NCBI GenBank assembly: GCA_023267635.1
Contig: JAHFMX010000013.1
Span: 1 to 37,775, forward strand
Direction: 5' to 3'
Origin: a bacterium
GTDB taxonomy: Bacteria > Patescibacteriota > Minisyncoccia > Phycocordibacterales > UBA5272
Length of the DNA stretch: 37,775 nucleotides
In this document: positions 31,350-37,775 of the stretch, one piece after another
Layout of the letters: each line of letters opens with the position of its first letter
Numbering within the stretch: the first letter of the stretch is position 1
Notes under the pieces: model-generated
What the model saw: the letters and a program-made list of their open reading frames with translations, nothing else
Told to the model about the DNA's origin: nothing
Databases searched by the model: none
Position numbers and translations under genes: made by a program

Positions 31350-32504
31350 CTATTCTTCAGTCCGTATCTTTTCCAAGGATACCAAAGCTGAATGAAGTTG
31401 CTGTACTGCAACAGTTCGAACTCTTAGTGCCTCCTCGTCCCGCTTCTCTTTCAAAGATTGCAGCACTGTATGGAGTTGTTGTATTGCGGCAGCGCGAGCT
31501 TTACGCTCGTGCTTAACAATATACATCTCATTATCTGCACACTTAACGAGATCGTCAAAATCCTGCAAAGCGAGATCAATTTCACTCTGAACAGTAACCT
31601 CACTAACAATACCTGACAACCCCGTAACAACAATTTCACCTTCACCTTTTTCAGGTAATGCTCTTAAATTTTCTGACTCAAGAATAGCAACACCCAAAGA
31701 AGCCGCCGGAACAATGGTTACACCTTCCGTTGGGATAAACGCTACCCTACCAAGGAAGAGCTCAATCCTTGAAGCGACTTCAAGGGCTTCCGCTTTACTT
31801 GTCTCAGGCAAAACGACCACAAATTCGTCCCCATAACGAACAATGAAGTCCACTGTGCGTATGGCATGGCGAATAGCTTTTTCTATTTCTCCTAATAAAA
31901 GGTCAGCTTTGTTATGTCCGTACTTGTCATTGATAGCCTTGAAACCATCCAAATCAGCAAAGATACACGACGTAGGAGTTCCGTGCCTCTTGGCACGATT
32001 CCATATCGGGACCCATAAAGTGTCTCCCCCTCGGCGGGTATGAGCATCAGTGATAGTGTCGGTGTCTCTCCCTTCGCTTTCTCTCAGACGCCTTTCAGCA
32101 TCTTCTATGTGCTCGATAAACAGCCCACTTGTTAAATTATAGTCGCCTTTGACACCTCTCCCTTTTATAAAGTAATCAGCGCCTATACGACGAGCACATT
32201 TGAGTATCCGATGATTGGGATTAGGTGTTACCAGAATGAACTTAATCGAAAAACGTGTAACCTCCATCAGCTCAACCATCAATTGAAGTCCGCTTGTTTT
32301 TGGCAAGTGCTGTTCAATAAGAAATATAGCTGGACCTATAAGGTCATTAACAATATCCCTCGCTTCGCGTTGTGAACTTGTCATCAACACAGCAAATCCT
32401 TCTTCTTGAATGATACTTTTTGCCCGTTGGAGGAAGTCGTCATTGGTATCAACCAGGACGACTGTGGGCTTAACCCACTTCCTCATCCTTTTTAATCTAC
32501 CCAT
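31350..32504 (-). CDS. Receiver-GGDEF protein with altered key residues
   Basis: 384 residues. A receiver-like domain (about 13-130) has the phosphoacceptor Asp replaced by Glu (E64 in FLIEQHLPKTSG), and one acidic-pocket residue is lost (VDTNDD, 18-23). The GGDEF domain (about 150-325) keeps the metal-binding FADLDGFKAIND (182-193) and an I-site RxxD (RTVD, 216-219), but the signature reads RYGDEF (223-228): one Gly of GGDEF is deleted. The C-terminal tail has two copies of a helical unit, AAIQQLHTVLQSLKEKR and VAVQQLHSALVSLEKIR. It may be a constitutive, weak or inactive diguanylate cyclase. AAGAGG precedes the ATG. An intact EAL gene lies just upstream on the same strand. Confidence 0.85.
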   Translation of the reverse strand: MGRLKRMRKWVKPTVVLVDTNDDFLQRAKSIIQEEGFAVLMTSSQREARDIVNDLIGPAIFLIEQHLPKTSGLQLMVELMEVTRFSIKFILVTPNPNHRILKCARRIGADYFIKGRGVKGDYNLTSGLFIEHIEDAERRLRESEGRDTDTITDAHTRRGGDTLWVPIWNRAKRHGTPTSCIFADLDGFKAINDKYGHNKADLLLGEIEKAIRHAIRTVDFIVRYGDEFVVVLPETSKAEALEVASRIELFLGRVAFIPTEGVTIVPAASLGVAILESENLRALPEKGEGEIVVTGLSGIVSEVTVQSEIDLALQDFDDLVKCADNEMYIVKHERKARAAAIQQLHTVLQSLKEKRDEEALRVRTVAVQQLHSALVSLEKIRTEE

Positions 32505-32595
32505 GATATGTACCTCTTAATGTATGTAATTCAATGAACAACTCGTACCCTCGTTCTACAACAAAGGAACACTGATGTCAATCGATATTTTTTGT

Positions 32596-33396
32596 CTATA
32601 CCCGCAATGCAGGATTATTTACAAAATAATTACACCACTCTTTATATTCCTTACCTGGAAGTGCGTGAGTAAAATAAAACCCTTGCACAACCTGACATTC
32701 CATTTTCTTCAACAATGCAAGCTGCTCTTCCGTCTCAACACCTTCTGCAACAATATCAATATCAAGCGCACGAGCGAGAAGAATAATCGAATGCATAATT
32801 TTGGTATCGCGTTCACTCTTGAGACTTTCCTGAATAAACTGACCATCAATTTTAAGACCATCTACAGGGAACTGGCGTAAGTGACTCAAGTTCGCAAACC
32901 CTGCCCCAAAGTCATCGATAATAATCCGCACACCAAGTTCTTTTAATTCTAAAAGAGTCTTCCTTGTGCTCTCTGGATCATCAAGTGCCATGCTTTCTGT
33001 AATCTCAAGCTCCAAATCATGTGGATCAAGTCCTGATTCAGCCAATACATGTGCCACCTTCTTTGAAAAACCTCTATCGATAAGTTGCACAAGTGAAAGG
33101 TTCACGGTCACTTTAAAAAAAGCATACCCTTCGTCTTTCCATTTTTTACTTTGTATACAACTTTCACGTAACACAAAATAACCAAGCTGAATGATTGAGC
33201 CCGTCTTTTCCGCCGTCGTTATAAAACTATTTGGATGAAGAAGTCCGAGCTTCGGATGGTTCCACCGAACTAAGGCTTCGCCAGATAGGATGGTGTTTTT
33301 TTCTTTGTTTATGATTGGTTGATAGTAGACTTCAAATTGTTTTAATTCCACAGCTTGTAATATATCTTTCTTTGAAAAAGTGTCTTTTGACTTCAT
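32596..33396 (-). CDS. EAL-domain cyclic-di-GMP phosphodiesterase
   Basis: 266 residues from the ATG of MKSKDTFSKK; the longer frame would need TTG. It is a stand-alone EAL domain with no sensor. All catalytic and metal-binding residues are present: E40 of EAL, N99 (VNLS), E131 (LEIT), D161 and D162 (IDDFG), K182 (LKID), E218 (AEGVE) and Q238 (QGF). It should hydrolyse c-di-GMP to pGpG. It lies 91 nt upstream of the degenerate GGDEF gene on the same strand. Confidence 0.93.
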   Translation of the reverse strand: MKSKDTFSKKDILQAVELKQFEVYYQPIINKEKNTILSGEALVRWNHPKLGLLHPNSFITTAEKTGSIIQLGYFVLRESCIQSKKWKDEGYAFFKVTVNLSLVQLIDRGFSKKVAHVLAESGLDPHDLELEITESMALDDPESTRKTLLELKELGVRIIIDDFGAGFANLSHLRQFPVDGLKIDGQFIQESLKSERDTKIMHSIILLARALDIDIVAEGVETEEQLALLKKMECQVVQGFYFTHALPGKEYKEWCNYFVNNPALRV

Positions 33397-33524
33397 GTAT
33401 ATGTAACTAACTAAAGGTAGTAAAAAACTCAAAACCTGTAATTTTTATAAATTACCTATTTTTCGCTTCTATATCAATGTGACGTACTAAAAAGATAATT
33501 CTTACAGACCCCTTTGGAATTATT

Positions 33525-34013
33525 TTAGATAATATCTTTATGTAAAAGTGTATCTTCCTTAGGATGAGTCCGTGCATCTCGCGTAAAACTCTTCTTAAAT
33601 GTTTGCCAAAAAGCTCCTCTGTGTTCAACTATTTCAAAAACCAACACAATCACCAAAGCAAGCAACGACCCCATCGCAGCAACCGCAAGATCTTTCGTAG
33701 TGTCAAAAGGATCGTTCCCTCCGATGAACAAATACCCTGCAGTTTCTCCATACTGTAATACCGTTACCCACTCAAATACTTCATAAAGTGCACCAAGGGC
33801 TAGCACCATACAGAACGGCACGACGTACGCCCAGAAACCTTTCATCTTGGCAATACGCAAACACAACTCTCGTAATGGATACACAATAAGAAATCCGAAC
33901 GAAAAGTGAACAAGTTTGTCGTACATATTTCCACCTATTCCTGAAACTTCACTCAACCTAAAACCAAACGGTACTGATCCATAATTATAATGAGCACCAA
34001 TGAGGTGAAGCAT
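33525..34013 (-). CDS. DUF2238 (YjdF-type) membrane protein, 3' part after a frameshift
   Basis: 162 residues starting at an ATG that is internal to the domain: MLHLIGAHYNYGSVPFGF, then GNMYDKLVHFSFGFLIVYPLREL, VLALGALYEVFEWV and NDPFDTTKDLAVAAMGS, all typical of DUF2238. The N-terminal helices of the same domain are in another frame just upstream. Joining the two at the T5 run next to this ATG (34014-34018) restores one protein of about 230 residues. Either a one-base deletion (real or sequencing), re-initiation, or a -1 shift at TTT-TTA produces this. Confidence 0.8.
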   Translation of the reverse strand: MLHLIGAHYNYGSVPFGFRLSEVSGIGGNMYDKLVHFSFGFLIVYPLRELCLRIAKMKGFWAYVVPFCMVLALGALYEVFEWVTVLQYGETAGYLFIGGNDPFDTTKDLAVAAMGSLLALVIVLVFEIVEHRGAFWQTFKKSFTRDARTHPKEDTLLHKDII

Positions 34014-34261
34014 AAAAACAAAGTAATGAATGAGAGTGAAAGCTTTGAGAAGCGAATATACCGAATAAGCAGAAAGTAGATGATAGGAATAAACAAAAGC
34101 ACCATCTTATTTTCTAAGAACCAATTAATTGGACTCGCTGGATCCCATACTGACCATGTCCACACACCTAAGAATACTGTAAGTAAAAAATGCACATAAT
34201 AAGTACCGATATATAAAGATAACCTTCTCATATTTCTTATAGACGAGGCAGAGGCCAACAT
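33953..34261 (-). pseudogene. DUF2238 (YjdF-type) protein, 5' part before the frameshift
   Basis: A frame of 102 residues. The first 80 or so carry the three N-terminal helices of DUF2238, including the conserved DPASPINWFLENKMVL. The rest (LCFTSLVLIIIMDQYRLVLG) is out-of-frame reading of the DNA that encodes LHLIGAHYNYGSVPFG in the other frame. The start is supported by AGGAGG about 10 nt upstream. It lies 1 nt after the stop of the DUF2132 gene. Confidence 0.75.
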
Positions 34262-34262
34262 A

Positions 34263-34499
34263 TTACGAAGCCCTCCTCCTTGGTCTACTCATGGTAGCTA
34301 TGTAGAGCTCTTCCACTTTTTGGCGTGCCCATGGTGTTTTTCTTAGGAAAGCTAAACTGGAAGTGATACTTGGGTTGTTCAAAAAGCATTTAATTTTAAT
34401 TTCTACACCAAGTTCTGCCCATCCATATTCTTCCACCAAGAACTCCACAATAGACTGGAGGGTTTTCCCATACAACGGGTCGTTAGGATGTTCGTTCAT
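34263..34499 (-). CDS. DUF2132 (VF530-type) small DNA-binding-like protein
   Basis: 78 residues from the ATG of MNEHPNDPLYG; the longer frame needs GTG. It covers the DUF2132 family end to end: DPLYGKTLQSIVEFLVEEYGW, KIKCFLNNPSITSSLAFLRKTPWARQKVEELY. VF530-like proteins are small helical domains suggested to bind DNA; their role is not known. TATACT lies 7 nt before the ATG. The downstream DUF2238 gene starts 1 nt after its stop. Confidence 0.92.
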   Translation of the reverse strand: MNEHPNDPLYGKTLQSIVEFLVEEYGWAELGVEIKIKCFLNNPSITSSLAFLRKTPWARQKVEELYIATMSRPRRRAS

Positions 34500-34506
34500 G
34501 CGCCTC

Positions 34507-34512
34507 AGTATA
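34507..34512 (-). promoter_or_regulatory. -10 box of DUF2132 gene, leaderless type
   Basis: TATACT on the minus strand, 7 nt before the ATG. Confidence 0.5.
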
Positions 34513-34553
34513 CCAGACACAGGAGCCCCATAGACGATTCTTCTTCTAGGGAA

Positions 34554-34559
34554 TATACT
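34554..34559 (+). promoter_or_regulatory. -10 box of PPOX-like gene, leaderless type
   Basis: TATACT 7 nt before the ATG; divergent from the DUF2132 promoter. Confidence 0.6.
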
Positions 34560-34566
34560 TTACTAC

Positions 34567-35022
34567 ATGAACACAAAAACCAACATAGCGGAGGCATTAG
34601 CTTCAATTAATCAACCTCTTGGCGTTATCGGCACAAGCAACGAGCAAGGCAACTCACAGTCAGCTGGATTGTATTACATTACTGACGAAAACCTTAATAT
34701 CTTTTTTGTTACACGATCAGCAAGCCGTAAGTACAAAAATATACAGAACAATCCTCATGTTTCTTTCACTGTCATTAGTGAACACCCTCCTGTAACAATC
34801 CAGCTTGAAGGAACAGCCGCTGAAGTTATGGATCCAACAGAACAGACTACGTACTACGATAAACTTATAGCAAAAGCAACAGCAACTACCCCTATGCTTC
34901 CAGTAAGTCAGATAGTGACTGGTGAGATGGTATTCATGAAAATTACCACAACGTGGGCACGCTGTGGTAATTTCGAAATAATGAAGGAAGGAGAAAAGTT
35001 TATAGAAACGACTCTAGAGTAA
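34567..35022 (+). CDS. Pyridoxamine 5'-phosphate oxidase-like flavin-binding protein
   Basis: 151 residues with the split-barrel PPOX pattern: the first strand pair LGVIGTSNEQGNSQSAGLYY, then LNIFFVTRSASRKYKNIQNNPHVSFTVI (residues that contact the FMN phosphate are usually here), and VTIQLEGTAAEV. Proteins of this family reduce or bind flavins, F420 or heme; the substrate cannot be told from sequence. It stands alone and divergent from the DUF2132 gene, ending 4 nt before the end of the convergent META-domain gene. Confidence 0.85.
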   Translation: MNTKTNIAEALASINQPLGVIGTSNEQGNSQSAGLYYITDENLNIFFVTRSASRKYKNIQNNPHVSFTVISEHPPVTIQLEGTAAEVMDPTEQTTYYDKLIAKATATTPMLPVSQIVTGEMVFMKITTTWARCGNFEIMKEGEKFIETTLE

Positions 35023-35026
35023 CTTT

Positions 35027-35947
35027 CTATCTGAACGTAACGTTTCCACTATCGAACTTCAGATCAAAGATAAGTTGTCCTTTGCTGGTGAAGTGAAAGG
35101 CTGATGTGTTGCGAATAAGATCAGCGAATACAGTTTCCTGTGAACCCTCACAATACATTTCTGTAGAGGCGATTGGGTCAAAGGTAATTGATCCTTGTTC
35201 GCGTGCGTACTTACCACTCAAACTATTACAATCAGTCGTCGCAGAGAACGTTCCGTTAGCTTTGAACGTAATAGTAAACACTTCAGCTTTTTTTGGTGTA
35301 ACTCTTCGTTCGTCATTATACAAAGCGTCTACCCATACCCATGTCTTCATTTCGAGACTCATTCGTGCTGGATCAGCTTCTCCTTCAAAATCCTGAGCAA
35401 CTTCTCCAAATTGCATTGAAGGGATATCAAGAATAAGTCGAAGACTTTTACCAATAGAAGGCCGTACTACAAAACTATCCGTAGGCTTACGATCTACGTA
35501 ATTAACTATCACAGATTTTCCAGGACCTGATTCAGTTGTTTGTGGAGCGATGCGATCTCCAAGCAATACACCTGCCGATCCTGAGAATCCACTCTCTGTA
35601 TCAAGGGCTGCTACAACGTAATAAAAGGTTCCACTCCCTCCTGTTGTTTGAGTAAGAAGAAATACCACATCTTCTTTCCCATCATCATTCAAATCCTTAC
35701 GAACCTCATTACCAAAATAACGAGTAGTTATTTTTGACGCAGAATCAGCTACGGCCACTTCAGATATACCATTAACTAATCGAACTCGCTTTCCGTCGAT
35801 GACGTACTCTGCATTCTTATAGTCAGCGGCAGTATATGCCTGCTTTTCATTATAAATATAATTATTAAAAGCAAAGAATCCTGCAACGAGAGCTACAATC
35901 ACCACAAAACCAATCAATAAACCTGTGTATATTTTATTTGATGTCAT
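35027..35947 (-). CDS. META (HslJ-type) domain secreted protein
   Basis: 306 residues from the ATG preceded by TATTAT at 7 nt. One N-terminal helix (about 7-27), a middle region with VRKDLNDDGKEDVVFLLTQTTGGSGTFYYVVA (a repeat-like calcium-loop motif, D-x-N-x-D-G), and a C-terminal META domain (about 203-306): TWVWVDALYNDERRVTP, FTITFKANGTFSATTDCNSLSGKY, IASTEMYCEGSQETVF. META domains occur in HslJ and in surface proteins; their function is uncertain. The two Cys in TDCN and EMYC are conserved in the family. Confidence 0.85.
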   Translation of the reverse strand: MTSNKIYTGLLIGFVVIVALVAGFFAFNNYIYNEKQAYTAADYKNAEYVIDGKRVRLVNGISEVAVADSASKITTRYFGNEVRKDLNDDGKEDVVFLLTQTTGGSGTFYYVVAALDTESGFSGSAGVLLGDRIAPQTTESGPGKSVIVNYVDRKPTDSFVVRPSIGKSLRLILDIPSMQFGEVAQDFEGEADPARMSLEMKTWVWVDALYNDERRVTPKKAEVFTITFKANGTFSATTDCNSLSGKYAREQGSITFDPIASTEMYCEGSQETVFADLIRNTSAFHFTSKGQLIFDLKFDSGNVTFR

Positions 35948-35954
35948 ATACACC

Positions 35955-35960
35955 ATAATA
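35955..35960 (-). promoter_or_regulatory. -10 box of META-domain gene, leaderless type
   Basis: TATTAT on the minus strand, 7 nt before the chosen ATG. Confidence 0.5.
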
Positions 35961-35992
35961 CCACACGAGCTAATTCAATCCCTTGGTGTTCA

Positions 35993-36487
35993 TTATTTTG
36001 AAAGTGGGAATTCCCCAACTACTTCATAAACTGAGGCAGGAGGAGTGTAATCAGGTGACGCTTCTTCGAATCTTTTCTTCTGAACAAGGTATGAGGTGCT
36101 ACCTTTTGTTACTTTAAAATGATATCCAAGTCCAGCTGCATAACATTGAGCATCAGTTGATGTTGGTACGCTATCCTTATCAGATTCTGGTAAGTCATTA
36201 CATCCTCCATCTGTTGTAGCAATCAACGTGCGTTCAACTACTCCATTAGAGTACGTTGCTTCTAGAAATACATTCGTCTTTGGGATGCCGTCTAGATTTA
36301 GAGTGTTAGCCTTTTCATATTTCCAAACGAACACTGGTGGTTCCGTAGTTCCTACAGTTTCTTGTACAGGTGTCTCTGCATTTGGAGGGGTAGTAAAGTA
36401 TGTTTTGTATACAAACACACCAAAACCGAGCACAAGCAATATGCTAACGACTATGGCTCTCCCTATAAAGAATTTTGTTACTGTCAT
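35993..36487 (-). CDS. One-helix secreted protein of unknown function
   Basis: 164 residues: one N-terminal helix (about 8-28), a Pro/Thr linker, then a small beta domain with two Cys (GGCNDLP and DAQCYAAGLGYHFKV) that could form a disulfide. No family recognised. The start is chosen because TACAAT lies 7 nt before it. It is the neighbour of other one-helix secreted proteins but appears to be transcribed separately. Confidence 0.7.
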   Translation of the reverse strand: MTVTKFFIGRAIVVSILLVLGFGVFVYKTYFTTPPNAETPVQETVGTTEPPVFVWKYEKANTLNLDGIPKTNVFLEATYSNGVVERTLIATTDGGCNDLPESDKDSVPTSTDAQCYAAGLGYHFKVTKGSTSYLVQKKRFEEASPDYTPPASVYEVVGEFPLSK

Positions 36488-36494
36488 ATATTCC

Positions 36495-36500
36495 ATTGTA
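36495..36500 (-). promoter_or_regulatory. -10 box of one-helix protein gene, leaderless type
   Basis: TACAAT on the minus strand, 7 nt before the ATG. Confidence 0.5.
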
Positions 36501-36526
36501 GCAGACTACAGACTTACAATGTAAAA

Positions 36527-36937
36527 CTATAGCTGTCGCTTGCCTTTCGCAAGCATGGCACATACTTCCTCTATTCGAATACCCTTCATTGCAGAATTCT
36601 GTGCTTCATCTATCCAAGCAACAACGTCCCTTCGTTCATTAGGCGTAAGGTCTTTCCATGTGGCTTTTGCTTTCAGATTAGCACCGAGCGCTTTGTAGAG
36701 ATTCATCGGCACCACAGCATAACAACAAGGTCGGCGTTCTCCTGCTAGAAGTTTAGAGTCTGTTACTTCAATTCTGCGTATGCGTGTTTCAGGTTTCTTT
36801 GCCCCTTCTATCCAAGTAATAAAATCCCTTCGTGCAATTGGAGTAAGTCCTTCCCACGCATCTTTAACCTTAGGCTGTGCTGCAAGAATTTTACGAAGTT
36901 CTTTAGGTACAGCTAATTCTGAAGCTTTTTTATTCAT
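36527..36937 (-). CDS. YdeI/OmdA-like protein with an internal duplication
   Basis: 136 residues made of two copies of the same half: VPKELRKILAAQPKVKDAWEGL then TPIARRDFITWIEGAKKPETRIRRIE; and VPMNLYKALGANLKAKATWKDL then TPNERRDVVAWIDEAQNSAMKGIRIEE. The unit is the helical YdeI/OmpD-associated (OmdA, bacteriocin-protection) domain, and the AKKPETRxRRI signature is clear in copy one. Function in this family is poorly known. The ATG overlaps the stop of the upstream small gene by one base (TAATG), so the two are coupled. Confidence 0.85.
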   Translation of the reverse strand: MNKKASELAVPKELRKILAAQPKVKDAWEGLTPIARRDFITWIEGAKKPETRIRRIEVTDSKLLAGERRPCCYAVVPMNLYKALGANLKAKATWKDLTPNERRDVVAWIDEAQNSAMKGIRIEEVCAMLAKGKRQL

Positions 36938-37101
36938 TACGTATTTTTCTTTCTACCTTTTACTATCCCTGTGATACCAAGCGCAACAATTATAACTCCG
37001 AGCCCTTGAGCTCCTGGACTGTCATCGTACCCACCATACACAAACATAAATACTCCGAAGAATATTGCAAATATACAGTACATACTTTTCAGTGCCTTCA
37101 T
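36937..37101 (-). CDS. 54-residue two-helix membrane protein
   Basis: From the ATG of MKALKSMYC: two hydrophobic segments (about 5-23 and 33-48) joined by GGYDDSPGAQGLG, and a basic C-terminus (KGRKKNT). No family recognised. TACTAT lies 6 nt before the ATG. It is co-transcribed with the OmdA-like gene through a TAATG overlap. Confidence 0.65.
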   Translation of the reverse strand: MKALKSMYCIFAIFFGVFMFVYGGYDDSPGAQGLGVIIVALGITGIVKGRKKNT

Positions 37102-37107
37102 ATAAAT

Positions 37108-37113
37108 ATAGTA
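37108..37113 (-). promoter_or_regulatory. -10 box of two-helix/OmdA operon, leaderless type
   Basis: TACTAT on the minus strand, 6 nt before the ATG. Confidence 0.45.
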
Positions 37114-37147
37114 CCACACACCCTTTCACACCAGGCACCTACTGAAT

Positions 37148-37537
37148 CTATTCTTTAGGCGTACACGTAGTTAGGTTCATGTCTGCCGCTGGTCCTTCAC
37201 CATTAAAGAACCCATTCTCGGACACAACTCCAGTTCGACTCACAATAAAACAATCCGCTGACAGTATTCCAGGAACACCACTACCCATTATATACATTCC
37301 TACACGCCAACCATCCTCAAATTTCACAGCCTCCACTGTTTTTAGTGGAAAATTATCTGATGGATAGTCTTGATACTTTGGATATGTTTTCTTCACAGAA
37401 GCAATAGCTTGCTCTCCTGTTGTTGTTTCTGAATTAGTAATCACTTCCTCTTTATCGTAGCCATAAAAAGTAAATAAAGCACCGAGAACAACTACTAGTG
37501 TGATCCCTGTAATTACAATACGTTTTTCTTTAGTCAT
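37148..37537 (-). CDS. One-helix secreted protein of unknown function
   Basis: 129 residues: one N-terminal helix (about 7-25), then a soluble region with SVKKTYPKYQDYPSDNFP, VKFEDGWRVGMYIMGSGVPGILSADCFIVSRTG and a C-terminal TTCTPKE. Two Cys could pair. The EDGWRVGMYI...DCF.V pattern resembles small secreted PepSY-like or inhibitor-like domains, but I cannot assign one. TATACT lies 6 nt before the ATG. Confidence 0.7.
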   Translation of the reverse strand: MTKEKRIVITGITLVVVLGALFTFYGYDKEEVITNSETTTGEQAIASVKKTYPKYQDYPSDNFPLKTVEAVKFEDGWRVGMYIMGSGVPGILSADCFIVSRTGVVSENGFFNGEGPAADMNLTTCTPKE

Positions 37538-37543
37538 ATGCTA

Positions 37544-37549
37544 AGTATA
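37544..37549 (-). promoter_or_regulatory. -10 box of one-helix protein gene, leaderless type
   Basis: TATACT on the minus strand, 6 nt before the ATG. Confidence 0.6.
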
Positions 37550-37586
37550 TGACGTAAAATCATTAAAGTGAAAAGTAAACCACACA

Positions 37587-37615
37587 TTGACAAAATGCAT
37601 AATTAATGATATAAT
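37587..37615 (+). promoter_or_regulatory. Consensus sigma70 promoter at the right edge
   Basis: Perfect TTGACA, 17-nt spacer, perfect TATAAT, pointing to the partial gene that starts about 92 nt downstream. Confidence 0.85.
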
Positions 37616-37707
37616 TAAGGTATCGCTTGTTTCAATTTGTTGAATAAAAATTGAACTTGACTTCAACAATCTAATGCAACAGAGTACTACTAGTAATCTC
37701 ACGCATT

Positions 37708-37775
37708 ATGAATCTGCAAAAATCTAAAAAACATCACACACTATTAACAAAAAGAGATCGGGAACGTATTGAAGA
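37708..37775 (+). CDS. Start of an unidentified gene, possibly an IS30-like transposase (partial)
   Basis: Only 22 codons are visible: MNLQKSKKHHTLLTKRDRERIE, running off the window. The basic start and the order H-x-x-L-(T)-x-x-(E/D)R-x-x-IE recall the helix-turn-helix at the start of IS30-type transposases. That is weak evidence, since the catalytic DDE domain is not in view. A perfect sigma70 promoter lies upstream. Confidence 0.35.
   Translation, partial: MNLQKSKKHHTLLTKRDRERIE

Overview
The window looks like a chromosome segment of a Patescibacteria (candidate phyla radiation) bacterium, most likely of the Parcubacteria group. This is an inference from gene style, not from a marker phylogeny. 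The signs are an AT-rich sequence with very tightly packed genes, many short one-helix membrane proteins of families common in that group, large Ser/Thr/Ala-rich secreted proteins, an encoded tRNA without CCA, and few biosynthetic genes. Most genes lie on the minus strand.

Layout. 0-2.2 kb: tail of an unrecognised gene, a shared terminator, a DUF2914 membrane protein, and a divergent pair encoding a membrane-anchored cytochrome b5-like protein and a four-helix membrane protein. 2.2-6.4 kb: minus-strand housekeeping run serS - FtsQ-like - dus - dnaX. 6.4-7.4 kb: an alternative oxidase with all six di-iron ligands, and a 50-residue acidic protein with its own promoter and terminator. 7.4-10.6 kb: a FecR-domain protein coupled to a CHASE2 adenylate cyclase. 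10.6-12.0 kb: tRNA-Ala(UGC) embedded in direct and inverted fragments of itself, followed by two small orphan genes with near-consensus sigma70 promoters. 12.0-13.6 kb: a GlcD/D-lactate-dehydrogenase type flavoprotein.

13.7-28.2 kb is the most striking part. A minus-strand block encodes secreted or membrane-anchored proteins: a 2368-residue fibre-like protein with two tandem modules, each a predicted seven-bladed propeller plus a beta domain; a small one-helix protein; two paralogous WxL-like secreted proteins; a DUF916-like anchor; a dockerin-bearing protein; and two cohesin-like membrane proteins, one with a cytoplasmic coiled coil. Together they read as a cell-surface adhesion or scaffold system assembled partly by cohesin-dockerin contacts.

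28.3-37.8 kb: accessory genes, including a transglutaminase-like protein, a YflT-type stress protein, VTT-like and DUF1360 membrane proteins, a degenerate receiver-GGDEF protein next to an intact EAL protein, a frameshifted DUF2238 gene, DUF2132, a PPOX-type flavoprotein, a META-domain protein and a duplicated OmdA-type protein. At the right edge a consensus promoter drives the start of a gene that may be an IS30-like transposase.

A global pattern: at least 15 genes have a TATACT-like -10 hexamer only 6-9 nt upstream of the chosen start codon, usually with no Shine-Dalgarno sequence. This implies leaderless mRNAs. A few genes (11216, 11646, 37708) instead have full TTGACA/TATAAT-type promoters and real leaders.
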